From positions 124,001 to 188,000 of the forward strand of contig NZ_FOBW01000003.1 of assembly GCF_900109925.1 (NCBI RefSeq): a DNA stretch of 64,000 nt, written 5' to 3'. Within the stretch, counting starts at the first letter, position 1. Every line of letters starts with the position of its first letter. Positions 1 through 8,081 of this stretch are shown here, in pieces. The notes below the pieces were generated by a model. The model was not told where the DNA came from. It saw only the letters and a program-made list of their open reading frames with translations, and ran no database searches. This DNA is from Mesobacillus persicus (GTDB lineage Bacteria; Bacillota; Bacilli; Bacillales; Cytobacillaceae). The position numbers and the translations under genes were made by a program.

Positions 1-216
1 GCGGTTGCCCTACTTGGAGCGAATACAGCTATTGGTGTAGTTCTTGCAGCGATTCTTTTTGGTAGCTTGAAGGTCGGGGCTTTAAATATGCCATTAGAAG
101 CTGGAATTCCTAATGAGCTTGTCGACATTATTATCGCACTCATCATCTTCTTTGTAGCATCAAGTTATATTATTCGCTGGTTCATCGATCGTATTAGCAA
201 AAAGGGGGCGAAATAA
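1..216 (+). CDS. nupP: Nucleoside ABC transporter permease, C-terminal end (partial)
   Basis: An open frame enters from the window edge and stops at 214-216. The visible 71 residues hold hydrophobic membrane segments and end in a basic tail (SKKGAK). The next permease starts directly after the stop, as in the NupNOPQ (YufNOPQ) guanosine/nucleoside importer of Bacillus, where two different permeases form the membrane channel. The gene name rests on this adjacency and the general character of the tail, because the diagnostic N-terminal part lies outside the window. Confidence 0.75.
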   Translation, partial: AVALLGANTAIGVVLAAILFGSLKVGALNMPLEAGIPNELVDIIIALIIFFVASSYIIRWFIDRISKKGAK

Positions 217-1176
217 GTGGGCTTGATGGATATCTTATTAATCATCATTCCGTCGACTCTTCTGTGGGCATCTCCGCTTATTCTCACTGCATTGGGCGGA
301 ATCTTTTCGGAAAGATCCGGTGTAATCAATATTGGTCTAGAAGGTTTAATGGTTATCGGTGCCTTTTCAGCGATTGTTTTTAACCTAAGTACAGCTAGTG
401 TGTTAGGTAACTGGACTCCTTGGGTTGCTCTACTGGTCGCTGCCTTGGCCGGTGCACTGTTCTCAGGGATTCATGCTGTTGCCTCGATTACTTTTAGAGC
501 AGACCATACTGTCTCAGGGGTAGCAATAAACCTTTTGGCGGTGGGAGTCACTCTATTCCTTGTTAAGTTAATTTATGATAAAGGTCAAACTGATATCATT
601 CAAAAAGGCTTCAGTAAAATTGATGTGCCAATCTTAAGCGACATTCCGTTTATTGGACCATTATTCTTTTCAAACACTTACTGGACCTCGTACTTTGCGA
701 TTGCCGTCGCAATTATTGCATGGTTCGTTGTGTTCAAAACTCCATTCGGTCTTCGCCTTCGTTCCACTGGTGAACATCCAATGGCAGCAGACACAATGGG
801 GATTAATGTTACGAAAATGAGATACATTGGGGTTCTTCTTTCTGGGGCTCTTGGTGGACTTGGTGGAGCCGTTTATGCTCAATCGATTTCCTCTGATTTT
901 AGTCATGCGACGATTAGTGGTCAAGGCTTTATGGCCCTTGCGGCAATGATCTTTGGTAAGTGGCATCCACTAGGTGCAATGGGAGCTGCGATTTTCTTCG
1001 GATTTGCACAAAGTTTAAGTATCATTGGAAACAGCTTGCCATTCCTTGAAAATGTACCGAATGTATACTTGCTAATTGCACCTTATATCTTAACAATCCT
1101 TGCATTAACCGGATTTATTGGACGTGCGGACGCACCAAAATCAATCGGAACACATTATATTAAAGGAAGTCGTTAA
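217..1176 (+). CDS. nupQ: Nucleoside ABC transporter permease (BPL/BmpA-type importer)
   Basis: This 319-residue integral membrane protein belongs to the branched-chain-amino-acid/ribose-type permease family, with about eight to ten hydrophobic segments. The segment GGIFSERSGVINIGLEGLM near residues 27-45 is the typical signature of this family (SERSGVxNIGxEG). It starts with GTG directly after the upstream permease stop, with a GGGGG ribosome site inside the upstream gene, so the two are translationally coupled. With the upstream permease it should form the channel of a purine nucleoside importer; the ATPase and lipoprotein genes would lie to the left of the window. It closes the operon, followed by a terminator. 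Confidence 0.88.
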   Translation: MGLMDILLIIIPSTLLWASPLILTALGGIFSERSGVINIGLEGLMVIGAFSAIVFNLSTASVLGNWTPWVALLVAALAGALFSGIHAVASITFRADHTVSGVAINLLAVGVTLFLVKLIYDKGQTDIIQKGFSKIDVPILSDIPFIGPLFFSNTYWTSYFAIAVAIIAWFVVFKTPFGLRLRSTGEHPMAADTMGINVTKMRYIGVLLSGALGGLGGAVYAQSISSDFSHATISGQGFMALAAMIFGKWHPLGAMGAAIFFGFAQSLSIIGNSLPFLENVPNVYLLIAPYILTILALTGFIGRADAPKSIGTHYIKGSR

Positions 1177-1185
1177 GAACAAAAT

Positions 1186-1217
1186 AACTCTCGGGCGTAT
1201 TTGTCCGAGAGTTTTTT
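1186..1217 (+). terminator. Intrinsic terminator after nupQ
   Basis: A 9-bp perfect stem (AACTCTCGG / CCGAGAGTT) with a short loop is followed by a run of T. It closes the nucleoside transporter operon. Confidence 0.9.
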
Positions 1218-1423
1218 GCATGGTACAACAGAGATTTAAAGAGATCTTTCACGTGGGCAATAGGCGTCCCGCTTGTAAATATAAAAATCAGCAAGGTATA
1301 GTAAGTATAGGTCAGTATCCAAAGGAAAAGATAGAAATATAACCTTCGTAAGTTTTACATAATAATCAGTATGGCTGAAATTAGAAGGACTGAAAACAGC
1401 AGGTAATAAAAAGGAGGAACCTC

Positions 1424-2701
1424 ATGGGAGTGATTTCGGAAAGCACCAAGGATATGAAAGGCTATAAGCTTCATATCGTCAAGACCGATAAATTTAAAAC
1501 GAATACAATTGTTTGGAAGATGAAGGCCCCATTATCAAAAGAAACGGTAACACGTCGTGCGTTATTACCACATGTATTGCAGAGCAGTACGGCAGGGTAC
1601 CCAACGACGGCAAAGTTAAGGTCCTATTTGGATGAACTATATGGAGCTAATATGTTTGTAGATGTATCAAAAAAAGGGGAATATCAAGTGATTTCCATGT
1701 CTATTGAAATCGCTAATGAGAAGTTTCTGAGTGATTCCACCCCACTACTAGCAAAAGCGCTTGAATTATTGAGTGAACTGCTTCAAAATCCGCTCATGGA
1801 AAACGAAGCTTTTGACAGCTCTACCGTTGAGAAAGAGAAACGTACCTTAAAGCAACGGATTCAGTCTGTATATGATGATAAAATGCGTTATTCAAGTTTT
1901 AGATTAGTCCAAGAAATGTGCGCAAGCGAGCCATATGCTCTTCCTGTGAATGGAGAACTTGAAGAAGTGGATGCGATCACAGCAAAATCTTTATTTGATT
2001 ATTACCAACGGGCATTTTCTGAGGACGAATTAGATCTCTACATCATTGGGGATGTGGTGGAGGAGGAAGTTGAATCTACCACTTCAAAATTGTTTCAGTT
2101 TGCTGAGCGCACACCGCTTGAAGCCAATACTGTGAACCGTCTAGCGGGGGAAGAAAAGGTAGTCAAAGAAAAGCAAGACGTGAAGCAGGGCAAACTCAAC
2201 ATTGGCTATCGGACAAATGTTAAATATGGAGATCCTGATTATAATGCTTTACAAGTTTTCAATGGAATCTTCGGTGGTTTTTCACATTCAAAGCTTTTTC
2301 TAAACGTGCGTGAAAAAAATAGTCTCGCCTATTATGTTGCAAGTAGGTTGGAAAGTCATAAAGGGTTAATGATGGTAATGTCGGGGATAGAATTTGAAAA
2401 CTTTGATCTCGCGGTAACTATCATAAACGAACAAATGGCAGCGATGAAGTCCGGTGACTTTACTGATGAAGAACTCAAGCAAACAAAAGCTGTTATTCAA
2501 AACCAGCTCCTCGAAACGCTTGATACCGCTCGTGGAATGGTTGAGCTTTTATACCATAATGTGGTGTCAAAAGTTGAAGTTCCATTTGATGATTGGGTAC
2601 AAGGAATGCAAGAGGTGACGAAGGATGAAATTGTCGCAGTCGCAAATAAAGTAAACCTTGATACCATTTACTTTTTAACTGGAATGGAGGCGGCGGAATA
2701 A
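1424..2701 (+). CDS. ymfF: M16-family peptidase-like protein YmfF, inactive partner
   Basis: This 425-residue protein has the fold of zinc-dependent M16 (insulinase/processing peptidase) proteins. At the position of the zinc motif HxxEH it reads HVLQS (residues 50-54), so the metal site is degraded and it is probably not catalytic. M16 proteins often work as a pair of one active and one inactive member, and the next gene, overlapping by one base (TAATG), carries the intact motif. In Bacillus this pair precedes the EF-P reductase gene ymfI, and homologues are annotated as associated with the 5-aminopentanol modification of elongation factor P; the exact role is not clear. The start has a good AAGGAGG site. 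Confidence 0.88.
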   Translation: MGVISESTKDMKGYKLHIVKTDKFKTNTIVWKMKAPLSKETVTRRALLPHVLQSSTAGYPTTAKLRSYLDELYGANMFVDVSKKGEYQVISMSIEIANEKFLSDSTPLLAKALELLSELLQNPLMENEAFDSSTVEKEKRTLKQRIQSVYDDKMRYSSFRLVQEMCASEPYALPVNGELEEVDAITAKSLFDYYQRAFSEDELDLYIIGDVVEEEVESTTSKLFQFAERTPLEANTVNRLAGEEKVVKEKQDVKQGKLNIGYRTNVKYGDPDYNALQVFNGIFGGFSHSKLFLNVREKNSLAYYVASRLESHKGLMMVMSGIEFENFDLAVTIINEQMAAMKSGDFTDEELKQTKAVIQNQLLETLDTARGMVELLYHNVVSKVEVPFDDWVQGMQEVTKDEIVAVANKVNLDTIYFLTGMEAAE

Positions 2702-3987
2702 TGGAGAAAATTGCATTTGAACAACTGAAAGAAGAACTTTATTATGAAAAATTATCCAACGGGCTTGATGTCTATATTCTCCCGAAAAAGGGATTTAACA
2801 AAACGTACGCCACATTCACAACAAAGTATGGATCAATTGACAATCATTTTAAGCCACCAGGCAAAACAGAACATGTAAAAGTGCCTGATGGGATTGCTCA
2901 CTTTCTAGAACATAAGTTGTTTGAAAAAGAAGATGGCGATGTGTTCCAACAGTTCAGTCGCCAAGGAGCATCAGCGAATGCCTTCACTTCTTTTACGAGA
3001 ACAGCCTACCTGTTTTCAAGTACTTCGCATGTGGAGGAGAACCTGGAAACGTTAATGGATTTCGTTCAGGAGCCATACTTCACCGAATCGACGGTTGAGA
3101 AAGAAAAGGGGATAATCGGTCAAGAAATTACGATGTATGATGATAATCCCGACTGGCGGCTTTACTATGGTGTGATAGAAAATATGTTTAAAAGCCACCC
3201 GGTAAAAATAGATATTGCTGGGACGAAGGAATCGATTTCCCATATAACGAAGGATATGCTCTATGAATGCTACAATACGTTCTATCATCCAAGTAATATG
3301 TTGCTGTTTGTTGTTGGTGCCGTTGAACCAGAGCAAATCATGAAGCAAATCAAAGATAACCAAGCGAAAAGGGATTATGCTGTTCAACCAGAGATTGACC
3401 GCCAGTTTGAAGCGGAAATGGAAGAAGTGGCTGAGAAGAAGCAGGTCCTGAAAATGAATGTGCAAACGCCTAAGTGCATAGTGGGCATTAAAGCCCCACC
3501 ATCAACAAGGCAAGGACAGGAAATGCTAAAATATGAGCTGTCTCAAAATATTATGCTTGATATTTTGTTCGGAAAAAGTTCTCCAGGTTATACTGAGCTG
3601 TATAGTGAAGGGTTAATCGATGATTCGTTCTCCTATGATTTTAGTCAGGAACAAGGCTTCGGTTTTGCCATGGCTGGTGGAGATACAACGGATCCGGATA
3701 AGCTTACTGAAAAAATAACGGCGATTTTATTAGAGGGCAAAACAGGCTCTAGTTTTAATGAAGAAAATCTTGGTCGGGCTAGAAAGAAAAAAATCGGTGC
3801 CTTTTTAAGAGCAATCAATTCTCCCGAGTATATCGCCAATCAATTTACACGGTATGCGTTTAATGACATGGATCTATTCGAAGTCGTACCGGTGCTTGAA
3901 AGCATCACGGTTGAAGACATCAAGGCAGCCGCAGCTAGCTTGATTGATGAGAAGCGGTTTACCGTCTGCCAAGTAGTGCCGAAATAA
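2701..3987 (+). CDS. ymfH: M16-family zinc peptidase YmfH, active partner
   Basis: This 428-residue protein carries the intact inverted zinc motif HFLEH at residues 67-71, with a probable third ligand Glu142 in GQEI. It is therefore the catalytic half of the YmfF/YmfH pair. Its start codon overlaps the ymfF stop by one base, giving tight co-translation and probably a 1:1 complex. A terminator sits right after it, just before ymfI, so ymfI may be partly uncoupled. The link to EF-P modification comes from conserved gene neighbourhood in Bacillus; the substrate is unknown to me. Confidence 0.9.
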   Translation: MEKIAFEQLKEELYYEKLSNGLDVYILPKKGFNKTYATFTTKYGSIDNHFKPPGKTEHVKVPDGIAHFLEHKLFEKEDGDVFQQFSRQGASANAFTSFTRTAYLFSSTSHVEENLETLMDFVQEPYFTESTVEKEKGIIGQEITMYDDNPDWRLYYGVIENMFKSHPVKIDIAGTKESISHITKDMLYECYNTFYHPSNMLLFVVGAVEPEQIMKQIKDNQAKRDYAVQPEIDRQFEAEMEEVAEKKQVLKMNVQTPKCIVGIKAPPSTRQGQEMLKYELSQNIMLDILFGKSSPGYTELYSEGLIDDSFSYDFSQEQGFGFAMAGGDTTDPDKLTEKITAILLEGKTGSSFNEENLGRARKKKIGAFLRAINSPEYIANQFTRYAFNDMDLFEVVPVLESITVEDIKAAAASLIDEKRFTVCQVVPK

Positions 3988-3993
3988 GAGTAG

Positions 3994-4024
3994 GAGCGCC
4001 GGACAACCGCCGGCGCTCATTTTT
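3994..4024 (+). terminator. Terminator between ymfH and ymfI
   Basis: A GC-rich 9-bp stem (GAGCGCCGG / CCGGCGCTC) is followed by ATTTTT. The ymfI ribosome site begins immediately in the T-run, so some read-through into ymfI is likely. Confidence 0.85.
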
Positions 4025-4036
4025 GAGGAGAAAAAG

Positions 4037-4759
4037 ATGAAAAAATTTATATTAATTACAGGGGCAAGTGGAGCAATTGGTCAAGCAATCGCACTAAATC
4101 TGGCGGCCAAGGGGTATTCATTATATCTTCATTACAACCTTAACCAACAAGCGATGGACAAGCTGCTTAAAAGGCTTGAGCCTTTTAATGGGGAATACAT
4201 TCCGATTCAGGCGGACTTAGCTGAACCAGATAGTTATCAGCGCGTGGCGTCGCAGATTTTTTCACTAGATGGGATTGTCCATAACGCAGGTCATGCTCTG
4301 TATGGTTTACTTCAGGAACTGGATGAAGGGGATGCTGCACGACTGATTCAGGTGTCGATTACCACCCCGCTTTTATTGACAAAAGCATTGCTTCCGAAAT
4401 TGATTACAAAAAAAGCAGGATCGATCGTCGTGATTTCGTCTATCTGGGGTCAGACAGGTGCTGCTTATGAGGTAGCTTATTCTACAGTGAAAGGCGCTCA
4501 AATCGCGTTTGTGAAGTCTCTGAGTAAGGAGTTGGCTCCATCGGGGATACGAGTAAATGGAGTGGCACCAGGGGCTGTTGAAACACCAATGATTTCTGGG
4601 TTTTCGCCTGATGAGCTGTCCGCAGTCGAAGCTGAAATACCAATGGGGAGATTAGGAACACCCGAAGATATTGCGAATGGAGTAGAGTACTTAGTTTCTG
4701 GTCAATCCAGTTATATAACTGGCCATGTTTTATCCATTAATGGGGGTTGGCATATTTGA
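4037..4759 (+). CDS. ymfI: SDR-family EF-P 5-aminopentanone reductase
   Basis: This 240-residue short-chain dehydrogenase has the NADPH-binding motif TGASGAIG (residues 8-15), NAG (83-85) and the catalytic set Ser134/135, Tyr148 and Lys152 (YxxxK). In B. subtilis YmfI (also called EfpI) reduces the 5-aminopentanone group on lysine 32 of elongation factor P to 5-aminopentanol, which supports translation of proline-rich stretches. The assignment depends on its place behind ymfF-ymfH and on the family; SDR motifs alone would not give substrate specificity. Another gene of the same pathway, ynbB, is in this window at 34118. Confidence 0.87.
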   Translation: MKKFILITGASGAIGQAIALNLAAKGYSLYLHYNLNQQAMDKLLKRLEPFNGEYIPIQADLAEPDSYQRVASQIFSLDGIVHNAGHALYGLLQELDEGDAARLIQVSITTPLLLTKALLPKLITKKAGSIVVISSIWGQTGAAYEVAYSTVKGAQIAFVKSLSKELAPSGIRVNGVAPGAVETPMISGFSPDELSAVEAEIPMGRLGTPEDIANGVEYLVSGQSSYITGHVLSINGGWHI

Positions 4760-4771
4760 TTAATGCACTTT

Positions 4772-4905
4772 TCTCAAACTTTGTTGCTTTCATGAATAAA
4801 TGGAACTTTATAGCATTGATTTCTTTGGGAAATATTTAAGTTTTAGAAAAGAGCTTTGTAAACTGAATTTTAATCCCACCAGACTGCTTATTCTCCGTTA
4901 ATATA
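4772..4905. repeat. Dispersed intergenic repeat, copy 1
   Basis: This non-coding stretch aligns by eye with 32514-32652 over about 130 bases, sharing CTCAA-CTTTGTTGCTTTC, AAATGGAACTT-ATAGC and AAATAT-TTTTAG blocks in the same order. The AACTTTGTTGCT core also appears, reversed, at the end of the element at 45219-45410. The remaining sequence up to ymfJ holds nothing else I can name. Confidence 0.5.
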
Positions 4906-5015
4906 CAATAATCCTGATGAGCAGCTTTGGTTTTTTTGAATCCTTTGTGAACATGCATATTTTTAGGCATTCCTTCGCACAATATGCTTGAACACTTTAT
5001 AAGGAGGTTCAAACT

Positions 5016-5276
5016 ATGTCTGTATTAGATAACTGGGGACAATGGAAAGATTTCTTAGGTAGCCGTTTGGATCAAGCGCAAAATGAAGGAATGAACAACA
5101 GTGTAATCTCCGATGTTGCTTATCAAGTGGGGGATTATCTTGCAAAAAATGTTGATCCAAAGAACGAACAAGAACGCGTTCTTGCTGATCTTTGGTCAGT
5201 AGCGGATCAACAAGAGCAACATGCAATCGCCAACCTAATGGTTAAGCTTGTCCAAAACAATGGTGGTAGCAATTAA
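5016..5276 (+). CDS. ymfJ: DUF3243 protein YmfJ
   Basis: This 86-residue acidic protein is mostly predicted helical, with the start supported by an AAGGAGG site seven bases upstream. The sequence WGQWKDFLGSRLDQAQNEGM near the N terminus is characteristic of the DUF3243 family, whose function is not known. Its place between ymfI and ymfK matches B. subtilis. It has its own terminator directly downstream, so it is a single-gene transcript. Confidence 0.88.
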   Translation: MSVLDNWGQWKDFLGSRLDQAQNEGMNNSVISDVAYQVGDYLAKNVDPKNEQERVLADLWSVADQQEQHAIANLMVKLVQNNGGSN

Positions 5277-5292
5277 GAGGCTTTGAAAGAGA

Positions 5293-5319
5293 AAAGAGAG
5301 GCTAAGCCTCTCTTTTTTA
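5293..5319 (+). terminator. Terminator after ymfJ
   Basis: The stem AGAGAGGC / GCCTCTCT with a three-base loop is followed by TTTTTT. The rest of the 312-base gap up to ymfK (5277-5588) is AT-rich; I see no other defined element in it. Confidence 0.9.
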
Positions 5320-5588
5320 TATGCGCTTTTCGGAAAATTTTCGATTGTTATTGTTTTCCCCTTTTTCTTTCATCTTCTTCCAAAATCATATATTATAGAA
5401 GCTAGATAAACTTGTCAAAACTTGTCTCTAAAACATACACTAAGGTATGCACAGTATTATGAGTGGATTTGGGAGAAATATATAACTTTTGTCTGTGTTA
5501 AAGTATATTGTTGATTAAGCGGCAGGCGAAGTACCTGATGCGGAAATCAACAGCCACGTATACGCAGCCAATTATTTGGAGGGTTTTG

Positions 5589-6380
5589 ATGGAGAAGAAA
5601 GAGTGGTATTTAGAGTACGAAATCATGATTAACCGTCCGGGTTTGCTAGGGGATATATCTTCCTTGCTTGGAATGCTCGCAATTAATATTGTGACCATTA
5701 ATGGGATTGACCAGGGAAGACGGGGGCTTTTAATTTTAGCTAAAAATGATGAACAAATCGTGAGACTCGAGTCAATTTTAAATACAATGGACACTATAAG
5801 GGTAATTAAGTTACGACAACCAAAACTTCGTGATCGCATGGCTGTTCGTCATGGAAGATATATCGAGCGGGATGCAGATGACAAGAAGACCTTTCGATTT
5901 GTTCGCAATGAGCTTGGACTCTTAGTTGATTTTATGGCAGAATTATTTAAGCAGGAAGGCCATAAGCTGATTGGAATTAGAGGGATGCCAAGAGTGGGAA
6001 AAACGGAATCGGTTGTGGCTGCAAGTGTTTGTGCGAATAAACGCTGGTTGTTCGTTTCATCCACACTGCTTAAACAAACGATTCGAAATCAATTAATTGA
6101 GGATGAGTACAACGCAGATAATTTGTTTATCCTTGATGGAATTGTCTCTACTAGAAGAGCGAGCGAACGCCATTGGCAGCTTGTAGGGGAGATTATGCGT
6201 ATGCCCGCTATCAAAGTGGTTGAACATCCTGATATCTTTGTTCAAAACACAGAGTACACAATAAACGACTTTGATTATATTATCGAGCTTCGTAATAGTC
6301 CGGACGAAGAAATTACTTATGAAATGGTCCAACAGAATCAATTGTTTACTGATTCTGATTTCGGAGGATTCGATTTTTAA
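5589..6380 (+). CDS. ymfK: DUF3388 protein YmfK: ACT-like domain plus P-loop-like segment
   Basis: I placed the start at the ATG behind TTGGAGGG (263 residues), not at the upstream in-frame ATG at 5508, which lacks a ribosome site. Residues 1-75 resemble an ACT-type regulatory domain (EIMINRPGLLGDISSLLGML, where ligand-binding ACT domains have a similar RPGLLxxI core). Around residue 134 there is GMPRVGKTES, which fits the Walker A pattern GxxxxGK[ST]. The biochemical role of this family is unknown; the two segments suggest a nucleotide-binding protein with ligand control (inference). It lies in the conserved ymf cluster ahead of rodZ. Confidence 0.85.
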   Translation: MEKKEWYLEYEIMINRPGLLGDISSLLGMLAINIVTINGIDQGRRGLLILAKNDEQIVRLESILNTMDTIRVIKLRQPKLRDRMAVRHGRYIERDADDKKTFRFVRNELGLLVDFMAELFKQEGHKLIGIRGMPRVGKTESVVAASVCANKRWLFVSSTLLKQTIRNQLIEDEYNADNLFILDGIVSTRRASERHWQLVGEIMRMPAIKVVEHPDIFVQNTEYTINDFDYIIELRNSPDEEITYEMVQQNQLFTDSDFGGFDF

Positions 6381-6399
6381 CGTATTGGAAGGTGTTATC

Positions 6400-7296
6400 G
6401 TGACAGAGCTAGGAGAACGCTTTAAGCAAGAGCGTGAAGCAAAAGGACTAAGTCTTGAACAACTACAGAGTATGACTAAGATTCAGAAGCGCTATCTTGT
6501 TGGGATTGAAGAAGGCAATTATTCAATGATGCCGGGTAAGTTTTACGTCAGGGCCTTTATCAAACAATATGCCGAAGCAGTTGGTCTTGATCCGGATGAA
6601 ATTTTTGAGCAATATAAAAATGAAATACCTACTACATACAATGAAGATTTACCAGAACAGCTTTCCCGTGTTCAATCACGAAAAAGCATATCAGGCAGTA
6701 CATCAAAAGTATTAGACATTCTTCCTAAGCTCTTGATTGGACTTGTTGTCATTGGAGTCATCGTACTTGTTTGGTACTGGCTTGTACAGAGCGCTGGAGA
6801 CGAAACACAGGAAAATGTAAATGAAGGAAACAATCCAGTCAATATCGAGGAAACTCCGAATGTGATTGAGGAAGAGAATACGGAAGCCCCAGCTACAGAA
6901 GAAGAGAATCCTGAAGCAGGAAATGAAGAGACAGAACAGGAAGAGGTTGTCGAAGAACCTGATACACCTGTTCAGGAGATAACCGTTGCTGAGAATAATG
7001 GAAGCCTGACTGTATATGATTTAAACAATGCAGAAGCATTTGAAGTGAAGGTTGTTTCAACAGGCTCAACTTGGGTGAGTGTTAAGAATGGGGCAGGAAA
7101 ATCTTTCTTTGAGACAACATTACAGAAGGATGCCAGTGAAACCGTTGATCTTTCGAATGAAACTGAAGCTGCTATTCGTATTGGCTTTGTGCCAGCTACA
7201 GAGATTTACATTAATGGTGAAAAGCTCGATTACGCTGTTCCTCCGAATGAGCGAACAACACAAAACATTACAATTCGTTATAATAAAAGCGAATAA
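6400..7296 (+). CDS. rodZ: Cell-shape protein RodZ (YmfM)
   Basis: This 298-residue bitopic membrane protein links the MreB cytoskeleton to wall synthesis. Residues 1-75 form the cytoplasmic helix-turn-helix domain (LGERFKQEREAKGLSLEQL; YLVGIEEGNY), one membrane segment covers about 111-129, a very acidic low-complexity linker covers about 135-190, and the rest is the extracellular DUF4115 domain. The GTG at 6400 is chosen because the protein then begins at the conserved TELGERF and has GGAAGG upstream; the longer frame from 6271 overlaps ymfK. An MreB-family partner, mreBH, is encoded at 26557. Confidence 0.92.
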   Translation: MTELGERFKQEREAKGLSLEQLQSMTKIQKRYLVGIEEGNYSMMPGKFYVRAFIKQYAEAVGLDPDEIFEQYKNEIPTTYNEDLPEQLSRVQSRKSISGSTSKVLDILPKLLIGLVVIGVIVLVWYWLVQSAGDETQENVNEGNNPVNIEETPNVIEEENTEAPATEEENPEAGNEETEQEEVVEEPDTPVQEITVAENNGSLTVYDLNNAEAFEVKVVSTGSTWVSVKNGAGKSFFETTLQKDASETVDLSNETEAAIRIGFVPATEIYINGEKLDYAVPPNERTTQNITIRYNKSE

Positions 7297-7322
7297 TAGT
7301 CATCGAAAGGTGACTATTTTTT
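7296..7322 (+). terminator. Terminator after rodZ
   Basis: The 7-bp stem ATAGTCA / TGACTAT begins at the last base of the rodZ stop codon and is followed by TTTTTT. Confidence 0.85.
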
Positions 7323-7416
7323 CGCTGTTAAAAAATTGGTGGTATAATGAGGGCTGAGTCGGATCCGATTTTACAATGATGAGGTCCTAAATTATTTGTT
7401 TTTGGAGGCAAAACCA

Positions 7417-7995
7417 ATGAATATTCCGAATAAAATCACCATTTCTCGTATTTTTCTTATACCTGTCTTTTTAGTGGTGATGCTTTATCCATTTGATTGG
7501 GGGAACATGATTCTCTTGGGGGCAGAGATGCCAGTTACCCATTTCGTAGGTGCACTCATCTTTATCTTTGCTTCAACGACAGATTGGGTCGATGGCTATT
7601 ATGCACGCAAATACAACCTTGTCACGAATTTAGGGAAATTTCTAGATCCCCTTGCCGATAAGTTGCTTGTTGCGTCAGCGCTTATTGTCTTAGTGGACCT
7701 TCAGATGGCTGCTTCATGGATTGTCATTATTATTATCTTCAGGGAATTTGCTGTCACAGGTCTTAGAGCCATTCTTGCAGAGGGCGGAGAAGTTGTTGCG
7801 GCCAATATGCTTGGGAAAATTAAGACTTGGGCCCAGATTATAGCCATTTCTGCACTGCTCTTGCATAATATTATTTTTGAAATGGTGTCAATCCCCTTTG
7901 ATGACCTGGCACTATGGGTGGCGATGATCTTTACCGTTTGGTCAGGCTGGGATTATTTTATTAAAAATAAAGCCGTTTTCACGAGTTCAAAATAG
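7417..7995 (+). CDS. pgsA: CDP-diacylglycerol--glycerol-3-phosphate 3-phosphatidyltransferase
   Basis: This 192-residue membrane enzyme makes phosphatidylglycerophosphate, the committed step to phosphatidylglycerol and cardiolipin. The complete CDP-alcohol phosphotransferase motif is visible: D56-x2-D59-G60-x2-A63-R64-x8-G73-x3-D77-x3-D81, with the four aspartates that bind the metals. Hydrophobic segments on both sides fit the usual six membrane helices. The ATG at 7417 is preceded by TTGGAGG and removes seven unsupported residues from the longer frame. Confidence 0.95.
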   Translation: MNIPNKITISRIFLIPVFLVVMLYPFDWGNMILLGAEMPVTHFVGALIFIFASTTDWVDGYYARKYNLVTNLGKFLDPLADKLLVASALIVLVDLQMAASWIVIIIIFREFAVTGLRAILAEGGEVVAANMLGKIKTWAQIIAISALLLHNIIFEMVSIPFDDLALWVAMIFTVWSGWDYFIKNKAVFTSSK

Positions 7996-8081
7996 GCATC
8001 TGCGAGTGATGTACCTAGTTTAGTTATATCTATAAAATGGACAAGGGAAATGAAATGGCTCAGACAATAAGGGGGAAATCA

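Noticed and set aside
1118-1342. A 74-residue ORF over the nupQ end
   Set aside because: It overlaps nupQ out of frame and includes the terminator hairpin.
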